Part shown: positions 47,029 through 54,652 of the stretch, one piece after another
How the letters are laid out: each line of letters opens with the position of its first letter
How positions within the stretch are numbered: the stretch's first letter is position 1
Assembly (NCBI GenBank): GCA_024400425.1
Contig: JAKSMV010000005.1
Location: 62,001 to 126,000 of the forward strand
DNA from: Bacteroidales bacterium
Lineage (GTDB): Bacteria; Bacteroidota; Bacteroidia; Bacteroidales; F082
Direction of reading: 5' to 3'
Length of the DNA: 64,000 bases
Translations under genes and position numbers: made by a program
Notes under the pieces: generated by a model
The model's input: the letters and a program-made list of their open reading frames with translations, nothing else
Databases searched by the model: none
What the model was told of the DNA's origin: nothing

Positions 47029-47882
47029 GGCTTGAAGGTGATGAGGATGACGGCAATGATGGCAATGGCCAAACCGATATAGTTTTTCAAGGTCAGTTTC
47101 TCTTTGAACAGCAGCCAACCCGTGAGGGCGGTGACGCTGACCACGCCAATGTTATAGATGGGGAACAGGAATGTGTTGTCGAACATACTCATTCCTTGAT
47201 ACATGCAATAACTTGAGAAATAGTTCACTATGCCTAATCCAAAGCCACCGATGGCGTTTTTCCATTGCCATTTCGACTTGCCTTTCGTGAGGTCGAAAAC
47301 CACGATGCCGATGCCGAAAAGCATGGCGATGAAATAGATGAAGGCAATCATGAAAGTCATGTCGTCGCTCTGGTTGAGCCGTTCGGTGAACTTCATGAGC
47401 ATGTCGCCGATGCCTGTGCCGAAGAAGATGACGAGAGGCAAAAGCCATCCTTTGCTTCGCTTGTCTTCGCTTTTGCCTTTGCTGACGACAAGGCAAAGCG
47501 CCACGATGGAAAGGACGATGCCGCAGGTGGCGATGAAATTGAGTCGCTCGTGGAAAAGCACCACGCCCAGAGTGGTTGGAATGACCACCGACAGCTTGCT
47601 GGAAAGCGAGGTGATGGTGACGCCCGAGCGTTGGCTTGAGGTGGTCATCAGCAGATAGGTGAAGATGAACCAGAAGCCGGTGAGCAGCGAAAGCCCAAAC
47701 CAAGGCTCGCCCACAAGTTGCGGGAGTGTGTCGGTCTGCTGGCTCATCAGGAAACCTGTCCCGGCGGCAACGGCGTAGTTCCACGCCAACGCTTGGTGGT
47801 TGTCGAGGTAGAAGCGCTCGAACAGACGCATGGCCACGAAGACGCAGGTCGAAAATACTATGGCAAGGATGAGATATTGCAT
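47025..47882 (-). CDS. EamA/DMT family transporter
   Basis: A 285-residue inner-membrane protein with ten predicted helices and a duplicated EamA unit (RSGVTITSLSSKLSVVIPTT and NTFLFPIYNIGVVSVTALTG), typical of drug/metabolite exporters. The start MQYLILAIVF is fixed by an ideal TATCTTTG box on the minus strand at 47890-47897, only 8 bases upstream, so the message would be almost leaderless. Substrate unknown. Confidence 0.88.
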   Translation of the reverse strand: MQYLILAIVFSTCVFVAMRLFERFYLDNHQALAWNYAVAAGTGFLMSQQTDTLPQLVGEPWFGLSLLTGFWFIFTYLLMTTSSQRSGVTITSLSSKLSVVIPTTLGVVLFHERLNFIATCGIVLSIVALCLVVSKGKSEDKRSKGWLLPLVIFFGTGIGDMLMKFTERLNQSDDMTFMIAFIYFIAMLFGIGIVVFDLTKGKSKWQWKNAIGGFGLGIVNYFSSYCMYQGMSMFDNTFLFPIYNIGVVSVTALTGWLLFKEKLTLKNYIGLAIAIIAVILITFKP

Positions 47883-47889
47883 AACTCGG

Positions 47890-47897
47890 CAAAGATA
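47890..47897 (-). promoter_or_regulatory. -7 box fixing the EamA transporter start
   Basis: TATCTTTG on the minus strand, ending 8 bases before the ATG at 47882; it drives EamA-YigZ. Confidence 0.65.
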
Positions 47898-47950
47898 CGG
47901 AACTGTTTTGATTTCTTTCAAAATCTGTTTTGACTTTTCAAAAAAAACTT

Positions 47951-48039
47951 ATGTCATACCGACGAAGGAGAGTATCTATAGGTTTTTTTGAATGAAACAA
48001 ATTGCAATGTCATTTCGACCGTAGGGAAGAAATCTATTG
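47951..48039. repeat. Two copies of a dispersed short repeat (ATGTCATTTCGAC family)
   Basis: ATGTCATACCGACGAAGGAG with CTATAGG after it, and ATGTCATTTCGACCGTAGGG with CTATTG after it. The related copy at 60126-60181 lies inside prmC. Confidence 0.65.
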
Positions 48040-48106
48040 TTATTTGTCTCACCTAAATAAAAACAAACTCTCAAAAAGATTTGAATGAAAAAGTATAGAG
48101 TTTGAT

Positions 48107-48135
48107 GTAGAGATGCCGGTCTATCGCGTCCTCTC
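48107..48135. repeat. Degenerate GTAGAGACG-family palindrome
   Basis: GTAGAGATGCCGGTCTATCG with CGTCCTCTC after it; the stem is imperfect. Confidence 0.5.
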
Positions 48136-48190
48136 AACATAGTATCAACAAGTGACCAAGGCCGCACTTTTTTCGCCGTTTCCGCACACT

Positions 48191-48245
48191 TTCTTCGGAG
48201 TTTCTTCGGTCATCACCGAAGCATCACCGAAGAAACCCCGAAGAA
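48191..48245. repeat. 20-base inverted repeat with 15-base loop
   Basis: Left arm 48191-48210 (TTCTTCGGAG TTTCTTCGGT) and right arm 48226-48245 differ by one base; the loop and flank repeat CACCGAAG and CGAAGAAAC. Read on the minus strand the mismatch becomes a G-U pair, which suggests the RNA is made from that strand. Confidence 0.75.
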
Positions 48246-48391
48246 ACAGCGAAGAAACTCACTACTTGACACGGCGGAAGGAGCGGCTTGTCTGGGCTTT
48301 CTTCCCCGCTTCAGCCGCTTGTTTTTCGGACTTCATTCCTTCGTGATGCCTTCGTGATCCGTTCGAGAGGCCATGTCTTCAAATCACACGG

Positions 48392-48399
48392 CAAAAGTA
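48392..48399 (-). promoter_or_regulatory. Orphan -7 box on the minus strand
   Basis: TACTTTTG on the minus strand followed after 17 bases by an ATG (48374) opening a 13-codon frame, whose stop overlaps the start of a 24-codon frame ending at 48262. Confidence 0.45.
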
Positions 48400-48506
48400 C
48401 TGCTGCCCGACATGGTCTTTTGTGCGATTTGATACGTTTCGTGCGATTTGAGGACGTTTTGTTGAGAAAAGTTGAATGTTGATGTTTTTAGTCAAGGCAA
48501 AAGCCC

Positions 48507-48552
48507 GCCTGCTTTTTGAAAAAGGCGGCGGCCTTTCTGGTAAAAGCAGGCG
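48507..48552. repeat. Nested inverted repeat
   Basis: Outer arms CGCCTGCTTTT / AAAAGCAGGCG enclose a second stem AAAGGC/GCCTTT; it ends 45 bases before the plus-strand promoter box at 48597. Confidence 0.7.
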
Positions 48553-48596
48553 ACCTTATAATGCTCCCTGAAATTTAGGCCAAAGGTTAAAGTGGT

Positions 48597-48604
48597 TATC
48601 TTTG
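48597..48604 (+). promoter_or_regulatory. Strong -7 box before a 65-codon frame
   Basis: TATCTTTG followed by CAG, an ideal match; transcription should begin near 48610, 16 bases before an ATG. Confidence 0.6.
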
Positions 48605-48625
48605 CAGAAACGAAAGGGAAAAAAG

Positions 48626-48823
48626 ATGACCAACACGAAGACAAGGAGCCACCTAAGCGATGCGAGCAGGCGCAGGGGTCGGCAGCGCGGAGAGGCGTTA
48701 ATGGAGCGTAGGCCACAGAGAGGCACGAACCGTGGCCGTAGCGGAATGGTAGCCCGTAGCACTGACGGCCACAAGACAAACGCTTCGCTGGGGGCGGAAC
48801 ACCTCTACGGGTTGGGAAGGTGA
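48626..48823 (+). CDS. Candidate small basic protein or structured RNA
   Basis: A 65-codon frame behind an ideal promoter box. The product would be extremely basic (SRRRGRQRGEALMERRPQRG) with no recognised family and no membrane segment. The same DNA contains an 8-base inverted repeat GTGGCCGT/ACGGCCAC (about 48732-48772) and other complementary stretches, and its base composition is much more GC-rich than the flanks, so a non-coding RNA is as likely as a peptide. No ideal ribosome binding site, though AAAAAAG precedes the ATG. Not recognised; function unknown. Confidence 0.3.
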   Translation: MTNTKTRSHLSDASRRRGRQRGEALMERRPQRGTNRGRSGMVARSTDGHKTNASLGAEHLYGLGR

Positions 48824-48937
48824 TGCTTTAGTACTCCCCTATCGATGGAGCTTCAGGAACGGCGAGGGATGCACCCAAAGAGAGATTTACAACCTTGCAA
48901 AAAACAAAACAATCAAGATAACCAATGTAATTTTGCA

Positions 48938-48945
48938 TAACTTTG
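48938..48945 (+). promoter_or_regulatory. -7 box of the DUF1848 gene
   Basis: TAACTTTG, with a second possible box TAATTTTG ten bases upstream; the ATG at 48970 follows after 24 bases. Confidence 0.55.
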
Positions 48946-48969
48946 CAGCGGATAAAAAAGTAGTGAAAG

Positions 48970-49992
48970 ATGGCCCAGTGGCAAAAAACACAAATCCAGC
49001 GAGATAACGGCATGATGGCCGAGGCACAAGCCCCCGTCATCATCTCGGCGAGTAGAAGCACGGACATCCCGGCTTTCTATGCCGACTGGTTCTTTCATCG
49101 GCTGAAGGTGGGCTATTCCGCTTGGACGAATCCGTTCAACGGTGTGAAGAGTATTATTTCGTATGAGAAATGCCGCTTCATCGTGTTTTGGTCGAAGAAT
49201 CCGAAGCCATTGCTTGAGCATTTGGATGAACTGAAGGAAAGAAACATCGGTTGCTATATCCAATACACGCTGAACGATTACGAAAAGGAAGGCTTGGAGA
49301 AGGGCGTTCCACCCTTGGAGGAAAGAATTGATACATTCAAAAGGTTAGTGGACAAATTGGGCCAAGGGCGTGTGATTTGGCGCTTCGACCCGCTGATTCT
49401 GACGGACCAAATCAACATGGACGACTTGTTGGAAAAAGTGGAAAACATTGGTGACCAACTGAACGGTTACTCGGAAAAGCTCGTTTTCAGTTATGCCGAC
49501 ATCGCATTATATAAAAAGGTGAAAGCCAACCTTGAGAAAAGCAACATCAATTATTCGGAATGGTTGCCGGAGCAGATGGTGGAATTTGCCAAACGGTTGG
49601 TCGAATTGAACAAAGCAAAAGGCTGGAACTATGCTTTGGCAACCTGTGGCGAGGCGGCCAATCTTGATGGTGTGGAGCACAACCGTTGCGTGGATGATGA
49701 CCTGATGATTCGTTTTGCCCACCACGACAAGGCTTTGATGGACTTTCTCGGCATGGAGATTACCGAAGGCGACCTCTTCGACCCCAAACCGACCATCATC
49801 AAGCACCGCGACAACCGCGACAAAGGCCAGCGACAGTTCTGCGGCTGTATGGTGAGTAAGGACATTGGCGAGTACAACACTTGCCCGCATTTGTGTGAGT
49901 ATTGCTATGCTAATGCGAGTAAGGAGAAGGCGCAAGAGAATTATAACAAACACGAAATGAATCCTTTGGGAGAAACAATAGCGGGAAAATAA
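48970..49992 (+). CDS. DUF1848 family protein
   Basis: A 340-residue protein of the DUF1848 family. The N-terminal strand IISASRSTDIPAFYADWF, then FIVFWSKNPKPLLEHLDEL and QYTLNDYEKEGLE, match the family; the C-terminus carries a Cys cluster FCGCMVSKDIGEYNTCPH, LCEYCYANAS that looks like an Fe-S or zinc site. The fold is predicted TIM-barrel-like in this family, related by some to radical-SAM/spore-photoproduct-lyase proteins, but no activity is established. A 38-codon decayed copy of its tail lies at 51291-51407, beyond the DUF1016 gene. Confidence 0.85.
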   Translation: MAQWQKTQIQRDNGMMAEAQAPVIISASRSTDIPAFYADWFFHRLKVGYSAWTNPFNGVKSIISYEKCRFIVFWSKNPKPLLEHLDELKERNIGCYIQYTLNDYEKEGLEKGVPPLEERIDTFKRLVDKLGQGRVIWRFDPLILTDQINMDDLLEKVENIGDQLNGYSEKLVFSYADIALYKKVKANLEKSNINYSEWLPEQMVEFAKRLVELNKAKGWNYALATCGEAANLDGVEHNRCVDDDLMIRFAHHDKALMDFLGMEITEGDLFDPKPTIIKHRDNRDKGQRQFCGCMVSKDIGEYNTCPHLCEYCYANASKEKAQENYNKHEMNPLGETIAGK

Positions 49993-49994
49993 TC

Positions 49995-50002
49995 TATATT
50001 TG
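49995..50002 (+). promoter_or_regulatory. -7 box of the DUF1016 nuclease gene
   Basis: TATATTTG, starting 2 bases after the DUF1848 stop, 20 bases before the ATG at 50022; so the nuclease has its own promoter. Confidence 0.6.
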
Positions 50003-50021
50003 CACATCAAAAACAAGGCAC

Positions 50022-51227
50022 ATGAACCAACCAGCGACATACAACAAGGCAGTAGAGACTATCAAGACAGCCATTTTGCAAGGACAATACGAAGCAGCCA
50101 AAGGCGTGAACCGTATACAATTAGCGGTTTATTTTGGCATCGGAAAATACATCTCGCTCAACACGCGGAAAGGCGTTTGGGGAACAGGCGCATTGGAAGT
50201 CATTAGCCAGCAACTTCGGAAAGAATTGCCTGGGTTGCGTGGCTTTGCCCCATCAAGCATGAAAAACATGCGACAATTTTATGAGGAATGGGCGATGCTG
50301 GATGCCAATTCGCCAATTGCAATTGGCGAATTACAACAGGCTAATAATCAGACGGATAATAAATCGCCAATTGAGATTGGCGATTTGGAAGGATCTAATT
50401 CGTCGGTTACGACCGACGAATTACAAGTAGTTGATAACAAGATTGATATTTATCATTCGTTGTACATTCCCGATGCGATGGCCTTCCCTGCAGAAGATTT
50501 TTTCAAGGTGCCTTTTACCCATCACTCGCGCATTTTGGCTGGTGCTAAAACATTGGAGGCTCGTTACTACTACATTCACCGCACGGCAGAAGAGAATTTG
50601 TCGGTGGAGGCATTACAATCTCTACTCAAAGAGAATGCCTACGAGCGCAGAAATACAATGCCGAGCAACTTTACAAACACACTTCCTGATGCGAAACTTG
50701 CCCGCAAAGCGGTGATGATGTTCAAGGACGAGTATTTGCTGGATTTCATCAATGTGGAGCAGATTGGCGAGCGCGAGTCCATTGATGTGGACGAGCGCGA
50801 GGTGGAACAGCAGATTGTCCAAAATGTCAAGAATTTCATCATGACTTTCGGAAACGATTTTGCGTTTATCGGGAACCAATACCATTTGGAGGTATATGGT
50901 GTGGAGCATTTCCCCGACCTGTTGTTTTTCAACCGCGAACTGAACGCCTTGGTGGTAGTGGAACTGAAGACGGGCGACTTCAAGTCATCTTACCTTGGAC
51001 AATTGATGTCGTATCTTTCCATTTTGGATGCCAAAGTGAAGAAGCCTCACGAAAACCCGTCTATTGGCATAGTGCTGTGCAAATCGGCCAAGCGTGATTA
51101 TGTGGAGTTTGTCATCCGCGACTACAACAAGCCCATGGGCGTGGCCACCTACAAAACCACAGCCGAAATGCCAGAGGAACTGCGGAAAGCAATGCCCGAT
51201 ATTGAGGAATTGAAGAAACTGCTGTAA
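50022..51227 (+). CDS. DUF1016/YhcG family protein with PDDEXK nuclease domain
   Basis: A 401-residue protein. The N-terminal DUF1016 helical domain (about 8-95: AVYFGIGKYISLNTRKGVWG, GFAPSSMKNMRQFYEEW) is followed by a variable linker and the YhcG-type PD-(D/E)XK domain: FIGNQYHLEVYGVEHFPDLL supplies the Asp and ALVVVELKTGDFK the E-x-K, near residues 288-320. The linker (about 96-134) is encoded by three perfect hairpins in frame, giving SPIAIGELQ, SPIEIGDLE and SSVTTDELQ. YhcG proteins are frequent neighbours of restriction-modification and other accessory genes; their target is uncertain. Confidence 0.86.
   Translation: MNQPATYNKAVETIKTAILQGQYEAAKGVNRIQLAVYFGIGKYISLNTRKGVWGTGALEVISQQLRKELPGLRGFAPSSMKNMRQFYEEWAMLDANSPIAIGELQQANNQTDNKSPIEIGDLEGSNSSVTTDELQVVDNKIDIYHSLYIPDAMAFPAEDFFKVPFTHHSRILAGAKTLEARYYYIHRTAEENLSVEALQSLLKENAYERRNTMPSNFTNTLPDAKLARKAVMMFKDEYLLDFINVEQIGERESIDVDEREVEQQIVQNVKNFIMTFGNDFAFIGNQYHLEVYGVEHFPDLLFFNRELNALVVVELKTGDFKSSYLGQLMSYLSILDAKVKKPHENPSIGIVLCKSAKRDYVEFVIRDYNKPMGVATYKTTAEMPEELRKAMPDIEELKKLL
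50307..50422. repeat. Three consecutive perfect hairpins inside the nuclease gene
   Basis: A 26-base palindrome at 50307-50332 (AATTCGCCAATTG centre), 11-base arms at 50361-50371/50376-50386 with a TGAG loop, and 11-base arms at 50397-50407/50412-50422 with a TACG loop. All keep the frame. Confidence 0.88.
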
Positions 51228-51290
51228 AAGAGGATCTACAATGATGATAGAACAAAACACCAACTATGCCTACAAGCTGAAACACAAGCC

Positions 51291-51407
51291 GACACCTGCC
51301 CTCATTTGTGCGAGTATTGCTATGCGAATGCGAGCAAGGAAAAAGCGCAAGAGAATTTTAATAAACACGAAATGAATCCTTTGGGAGAAACGATAATGGG
51401 AATTTGA
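51291..51407 (+). pseudogene. Decayed duplicate of the DUF1848 C-terminus
   Basis: The 38 codons from DTCPHLCEYCYANASKEKAQ to the TGA repeat the end of the DUF1848 gene (49873-49992) with mostly silent changes (for example TGTGAG/TGCGAG, GCTAATGCG/GCGAATGCG), but nothing upstream in frame belongs to DUF1848. It is a remnant of a second copy, separated from the first by the DUF1016 gene. Confidence 0.8.
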
Positions 51408-51457
51408 AATGGTTATATGGATCAATCCACAAACATAATCTAAATCCGATAAACAGT

Positions 51458-52807
51458 ATGCTAAAAACGCCTTTTAATTCTTCAAGACAATCACAATCAA
51501 CAACGCTACATGCAGATTACAATTATGAAATCAATCGGAGGAAACCATTGAGTTTTGATACGATTCGTAAATACGCATCAGAATTGTATTCTCAAAAAAC
51601 TCAAATTGAACAAAATAAGTTACATGATTGTCTTGAACATGGAACAAAAATACTAGACAATATGAATGAGCTTTATGCATACTTGCACTCGTACGGGAAA
51701 ATGCATCAAGCTAAATTAAATCTTGCTTTTGATAACATACCAAAAGCATTCTTTCAGAACAAGGAAATCAACATTGTTGATTACGGCTGTGGCCAAGCTG
51801 TTGGAACCATGTGCTATGCTGACTATATTCGCAAGTCTCATCATAATCAAAAGGTAAAAAGCATAACCTTAATTGAACCTTCAAAGAAGTGTCTTGATCG
51901 GGCAGAACTACATGCTTCATTGTTCTTTCCTGGTGTTAAAATCATCCCAATTCATAAGAAATTTGAAGAATTGACTTCGCAAAATTTCATTGAAAATCAA
52001 GGTATTCCAACGCTTCATATTCTTTCTAATGTATTAGATTTAGATTTTGATTTAGAAAAATTTGCCAAATTGTTAATGGACTCTTATAGTGGACACAACC
52101 AATTCGTTTGTGTCGGTCCTAGTATTTCCAATTCAAAAGACGATAGAATTCATGATTTTGCTCGCTATTTTAACCCAAATCCTGACAATGAATCATCCGG
52201 TGAATTATCCGAATATCAATTGAATCCTGATGAAAAATGGACATGTGTTTATCATTGTTTCGTTTACGATGCTAAAAAAGATGACAACCGTCAAGTAGCC
52301 GTACAAACACGGGATCATCACGATGAAGTAACGACAATTACAACGGATTCTAAACAAGTTGATGCAGAAGCACTCTATTGTCTTGGGATGAGTTATTGTA
52401 ATGGATTGGAGATTGAACAAGATTTGTTCAAAGCCTACAATTGGTTAAAAAAAGCAGCAGAAAAGGGGAATAGTAAAGCAATAGAAATGCTTTCTTATTG
52501 TGACGACACAATAGAGATTAGCCCAGGGTGGCAACGCTCTGATACTGAACATTGTAATTATCTTGAGTTTAAAAAGAAATACAATCAAGGCAATTCTTTT
52601 GTCTTCAAAGAGACTCCCAATGGTACACTTTATACGATAATCCGTATTGTATATAATGGCAAGCCAAGGTTAATCCGTTTATATGTCTTATCCTCAGTTA
52701 CTTCATTGAACAGAATGAGTGTTTATTTGGCAAAGTATGGTAATGGCAAGATGTTTTACTATTTGGACGTAGAAGAAGAAACCAATTTGACTCGTTATGA
52801 TGATTGA
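51458..52807 (+). CDS. Methyltransferase-like protein with Sel1 repeat and a C-terminal repeat unit
   Basis: A 449-residue cytoplasmic protein, AT-rich in codon use. A helical segment with LEHGTKILDNMNELYAYLHS leads to a Rossmann-type SAM-binding motif NIVDYGCGQAVGTMCYADY near residue 106, an acidic strand SITLIEPSKKC after it and TLHILSNVLDLDFD further on. Residues about 310-345 look like one Sel1 repeat (LGMSYCNGLEIEQDLFKAYN). The last 80 residues (YLEFKKKYNQGN to the end) correspond to a unit found three times in the next gene. The start M is chosen after an upstream segment without homology; the longer frame opens at 51404. It overlaps the next gene by 11 bases. The family is not recognised; a methyltransferase role is inferred only from the motif. 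Confidence 0.72.
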   Translation: MLKTPFNSSRQSQSTTLHADYNYEINRRKPLSFDTIRKYASELYSQKTQIEQNKLHDCLEHGTKILDNMNELYAYLHSYGKMHQAKLNLAFDNIPKAFFQNKEINIVDYGCGQAVGTMCYADYIRKSHHNQKVKSITLIEPSKKCLDRAELHASLFFPGVKIIPIHKKFEELTSQNFIENQGIPTLHILSNVLDLDFDLEKFAKLLMDSYSGHNQFVCVGPSISNSKDDRIHDFARYFNPNPDNESSGELSEYQLNPDEKWTCVYHCFVYDAKKDDNRQVAVQTRDHHDEVTTITTDSKQVDAEALYCLGMSYCNGLEIEQDLFKAYNWLKKAAEKGNSKAIEMLSYCDDTIEISPGWQRSDTEHCNYLEFKKKYNQGNSFVFKETPNGTLYTIIRIVYNGKPRLIRLYVLSSVTSLNRMSVYLAKYGNGKMFYYLDVEEETNLTRYDD

Positions 52808-54629
52808 AAACAACACCGATTATAGCAGAACACTAAAATACATTATAGGGAATGATGCCCCTTCTTTTGAAATAGTTAGAGATGTTGCAAAGGCTATATT
52901 AAAAAGGCAACCTGATAATGTACAACAACACGCATACGATTCCCTCGAACACGGAACGGCCGTCCTTTTCCATGGCCTTCAAATGGATGCTTATTTGCAC
53001 GCTTATGGAAGGATGCACCAAGCGAAACTCAACTATGCATATAAGCATATACCCGAGACTTTTTGGGCTCAAAATGAAATCAATATAATAGATTACGGTT
53101 GTGGGTTAGGAACTGGAATTATGTGCTTTGCGGATTTCCTTCATAAACAAGGATTCGTTCTGAAAGTCAATACTATTACATTGATAGAACCTTCTGTACC
53201 AACTTTAAAAAGAGCTGCCCTTCATAGCCGACTCTTCTTTCCTAATGTAAATATCAATACTATAGATAAAGACTTCGATAAATTATCTGAAGAAGACATC
53301 GTTTGCAAAGATGATATACCAACCCTTCATATACTTTCAAATGTGTTGGATTTAGATTTCAATTTTGAGCGTTTCTCATTACTAATTCGAGATTGTCTGA
53401 AAGGATACAATCAGTTTGTTTGTACTGGGCCATATTTTTATGACTATGAAAAGGACGAAAGAATGGAATTGTTCGCCGACAAGTTAATGGGTAACAATGT
53501 AGAGTACGATAAAAATGACGAGTTGGACCCTAACGAAGATTGGACTTGTGCAATCTGTTGTTTCAATGCTGGGGATGTGACAATAAACGAGAATCTCAAT
53601 GCTGACAACCTCATTTTATATCCAATAAAGAACAGGTATCAATCTGAAAAAGTTATTCTAAACCCTTTTAATGATTATGAGGATTTCAAGAAGCAGTTCA
53701 ATCAGGGAGAAAAAATTAAATTCTATCATAATCAAAATGGACTTCTCGAATCTTTCCCCTTGGCTGTGAAGAAATCCAGAAGGTCAAATGTGTTTATTAA
53801 AGTTCTTGTTAGTGAAAGTTGCGACATTAACAATCCTTTACACATTGATGTTGTTTCTATTGATAACAAGTATTATTACTTTATTGACAACCAATGGGAA
53901 ATTGAAATGCTTCTCCAAATGAATCCATCATTCGAAAAAAGAGAGCTAACAAATAACAGTAAATATTATAAAATAACCGACCTAAATGCTTTTTTGAAAC
54001 AATCCAATAATAATCAATTTATTGAATTCAGAATCAATCAATTTGGTTGCTTTGAAGCGACTAAATGCATTATTATTAATGGGAAAGAAGAACAGGTTAG
54101 TTTTTTCATCAGACCGGGTTGCAATGTTAATAAACCCATGACTATAAAGATTGTTGAAACCAATCATAACGGCAATCAATATTATGCGTTTATAGACAAT
54201 CAATGGAAATATCGTGTTGATTGTAGTGATGTTTCTTCTCATCAATTTAATGCATTAAGAGACGATGAATGGGCATATTATATTGAGTATCGCAGCAGTT
54301 CTCCTTTATATCAACAGTACGTCAGGATGGGAAAGGCAGTTCGACAAAAGACATCATACAGAATTGATATTTTTGAATATGAGGATTTTAAAAAGCAATT
54401 CAATAATGGAGAGAAATTCTCATGGGTACAAACGCATAACAACCTATTGGTTACCTATGCAGAATTGACATTCAATCACCATGAGAGTTTGACGAAAACA
54501 ATCGCATCAATATTTTGGAATGAAGACGTTGTTTCAGAAAAAAATAGAATAGTTGAATTGTACTTAGATACATATTCAGGGAACTACACAGGGACACTAA
54601 AGAATGTCGATGAAATTATCGAATTATAA
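52797..54629 (+). CDS. Methyltransferase-like protein with three C-terminal repeat units
   Basis: A 610-residue paralogue of the preceding protein. The N-terminal half aligns with it throughout: LEHGTAVLFHGLQMDAYLHA, NIIDYGCGLGTGIMCFADF (near residue 97), NTITLIEPSVPTLKRAALHS and TLHILSNVLDLDFNFERF. The C-terminal half holds three diverged copies of a unit of about 80 residues that begins DFKKQFNQGEKIKF (near 293), DLNAFLKQSNNNQ (near 395) and DFKKQFNNGEKFSW (near 527). No signal peptide or membrane segment. Its start is inside the preceding gene (11-base overlap), so the two proteins are made together. Function unknown; the tandem pair is the most promising undescribed unit here. Confidence 0.72.
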   Translation: MMIENNTDYSRTLKYIIGNDAPSFEIVRDVAKAILKRQPDNVQQHAYDSLEHGTAVLFHGLQMDAYLHAYGRMHQAKLNYAYKHIPETFWAQNEINIIDYGCGLGTGIMCFADFLHKQGFVLKVNTITLIEPSVPTLKRAALHSRLFFPNVNINTIDKDFDKLSEEDIVCKDDIPTLHILSNVLDLDFNFERFSLLIRDCLKGYNQFVCTGPYFYDYEKDERMELFADKLMGNNVEYDKNDELDPNEDWTCAICCFNAGDVTINENLNADNLILYPIKNRYQSEKVILNPFNDYEDFKKQFNQGEKIKFYHNQNGLLESFPLAVKKSRRSNVFIKVLVSESCDINNPLHIDVVSIDNKYYYFIDNQWEIEMLLQMNPSFEKRELTNNSKYYKITDLNAFLKQSNNNQFIEFRINQFGCFEATKCIIINGKEEQVSFFIRPGCNVNKPMTIKIVETNHNGNQYYAFIDNQWKYRVDCSDVSSHQFNALRDDEWAYYIEYRSSSPLYQQYVRMGKAVRQKTSYRIDIFEYEDFKKQFNNGEKFSWVQTHNNLLVTYAELTFNHHESLTKTIASIFWNEDVVSEKNRIVELYLDTYSGNYTGTLKNVDEIIEL

Positions 54630-54652
54630 CCCTTGGCAAACACTTTATTATT

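Larger units (their letters stand above)
47898..48969. other. 1.1-kb region without a confident gene, rich in hairpins
   Basis: No frame longer than about 65 codons looks convincing. Contents in order: two copies of the ATGTCATTTCGACC-type repeat (47951-47982, 48007-48039), a degenerate GTAGAGA-type palindrome (48107-48135), a 20-base inverted repeat (48191-48245), a minus-strand promoter box (48392-48399) reading into two tiny overlapping frames, a nested inverted repeat (48507-48552), a plus-strand promoter box (48597-48604) before a 65-codon frame, and the promoter of the DUF1848 gene. It is likely a patchwork of mobile or decayed sequence with one or two RNA genes. Confidence 0.7.

Noticed and set aside
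48602-48625. Upstream start for the 65-codon frame
   Set aside because: It overlaps the -7 box and would precede the transcription start.
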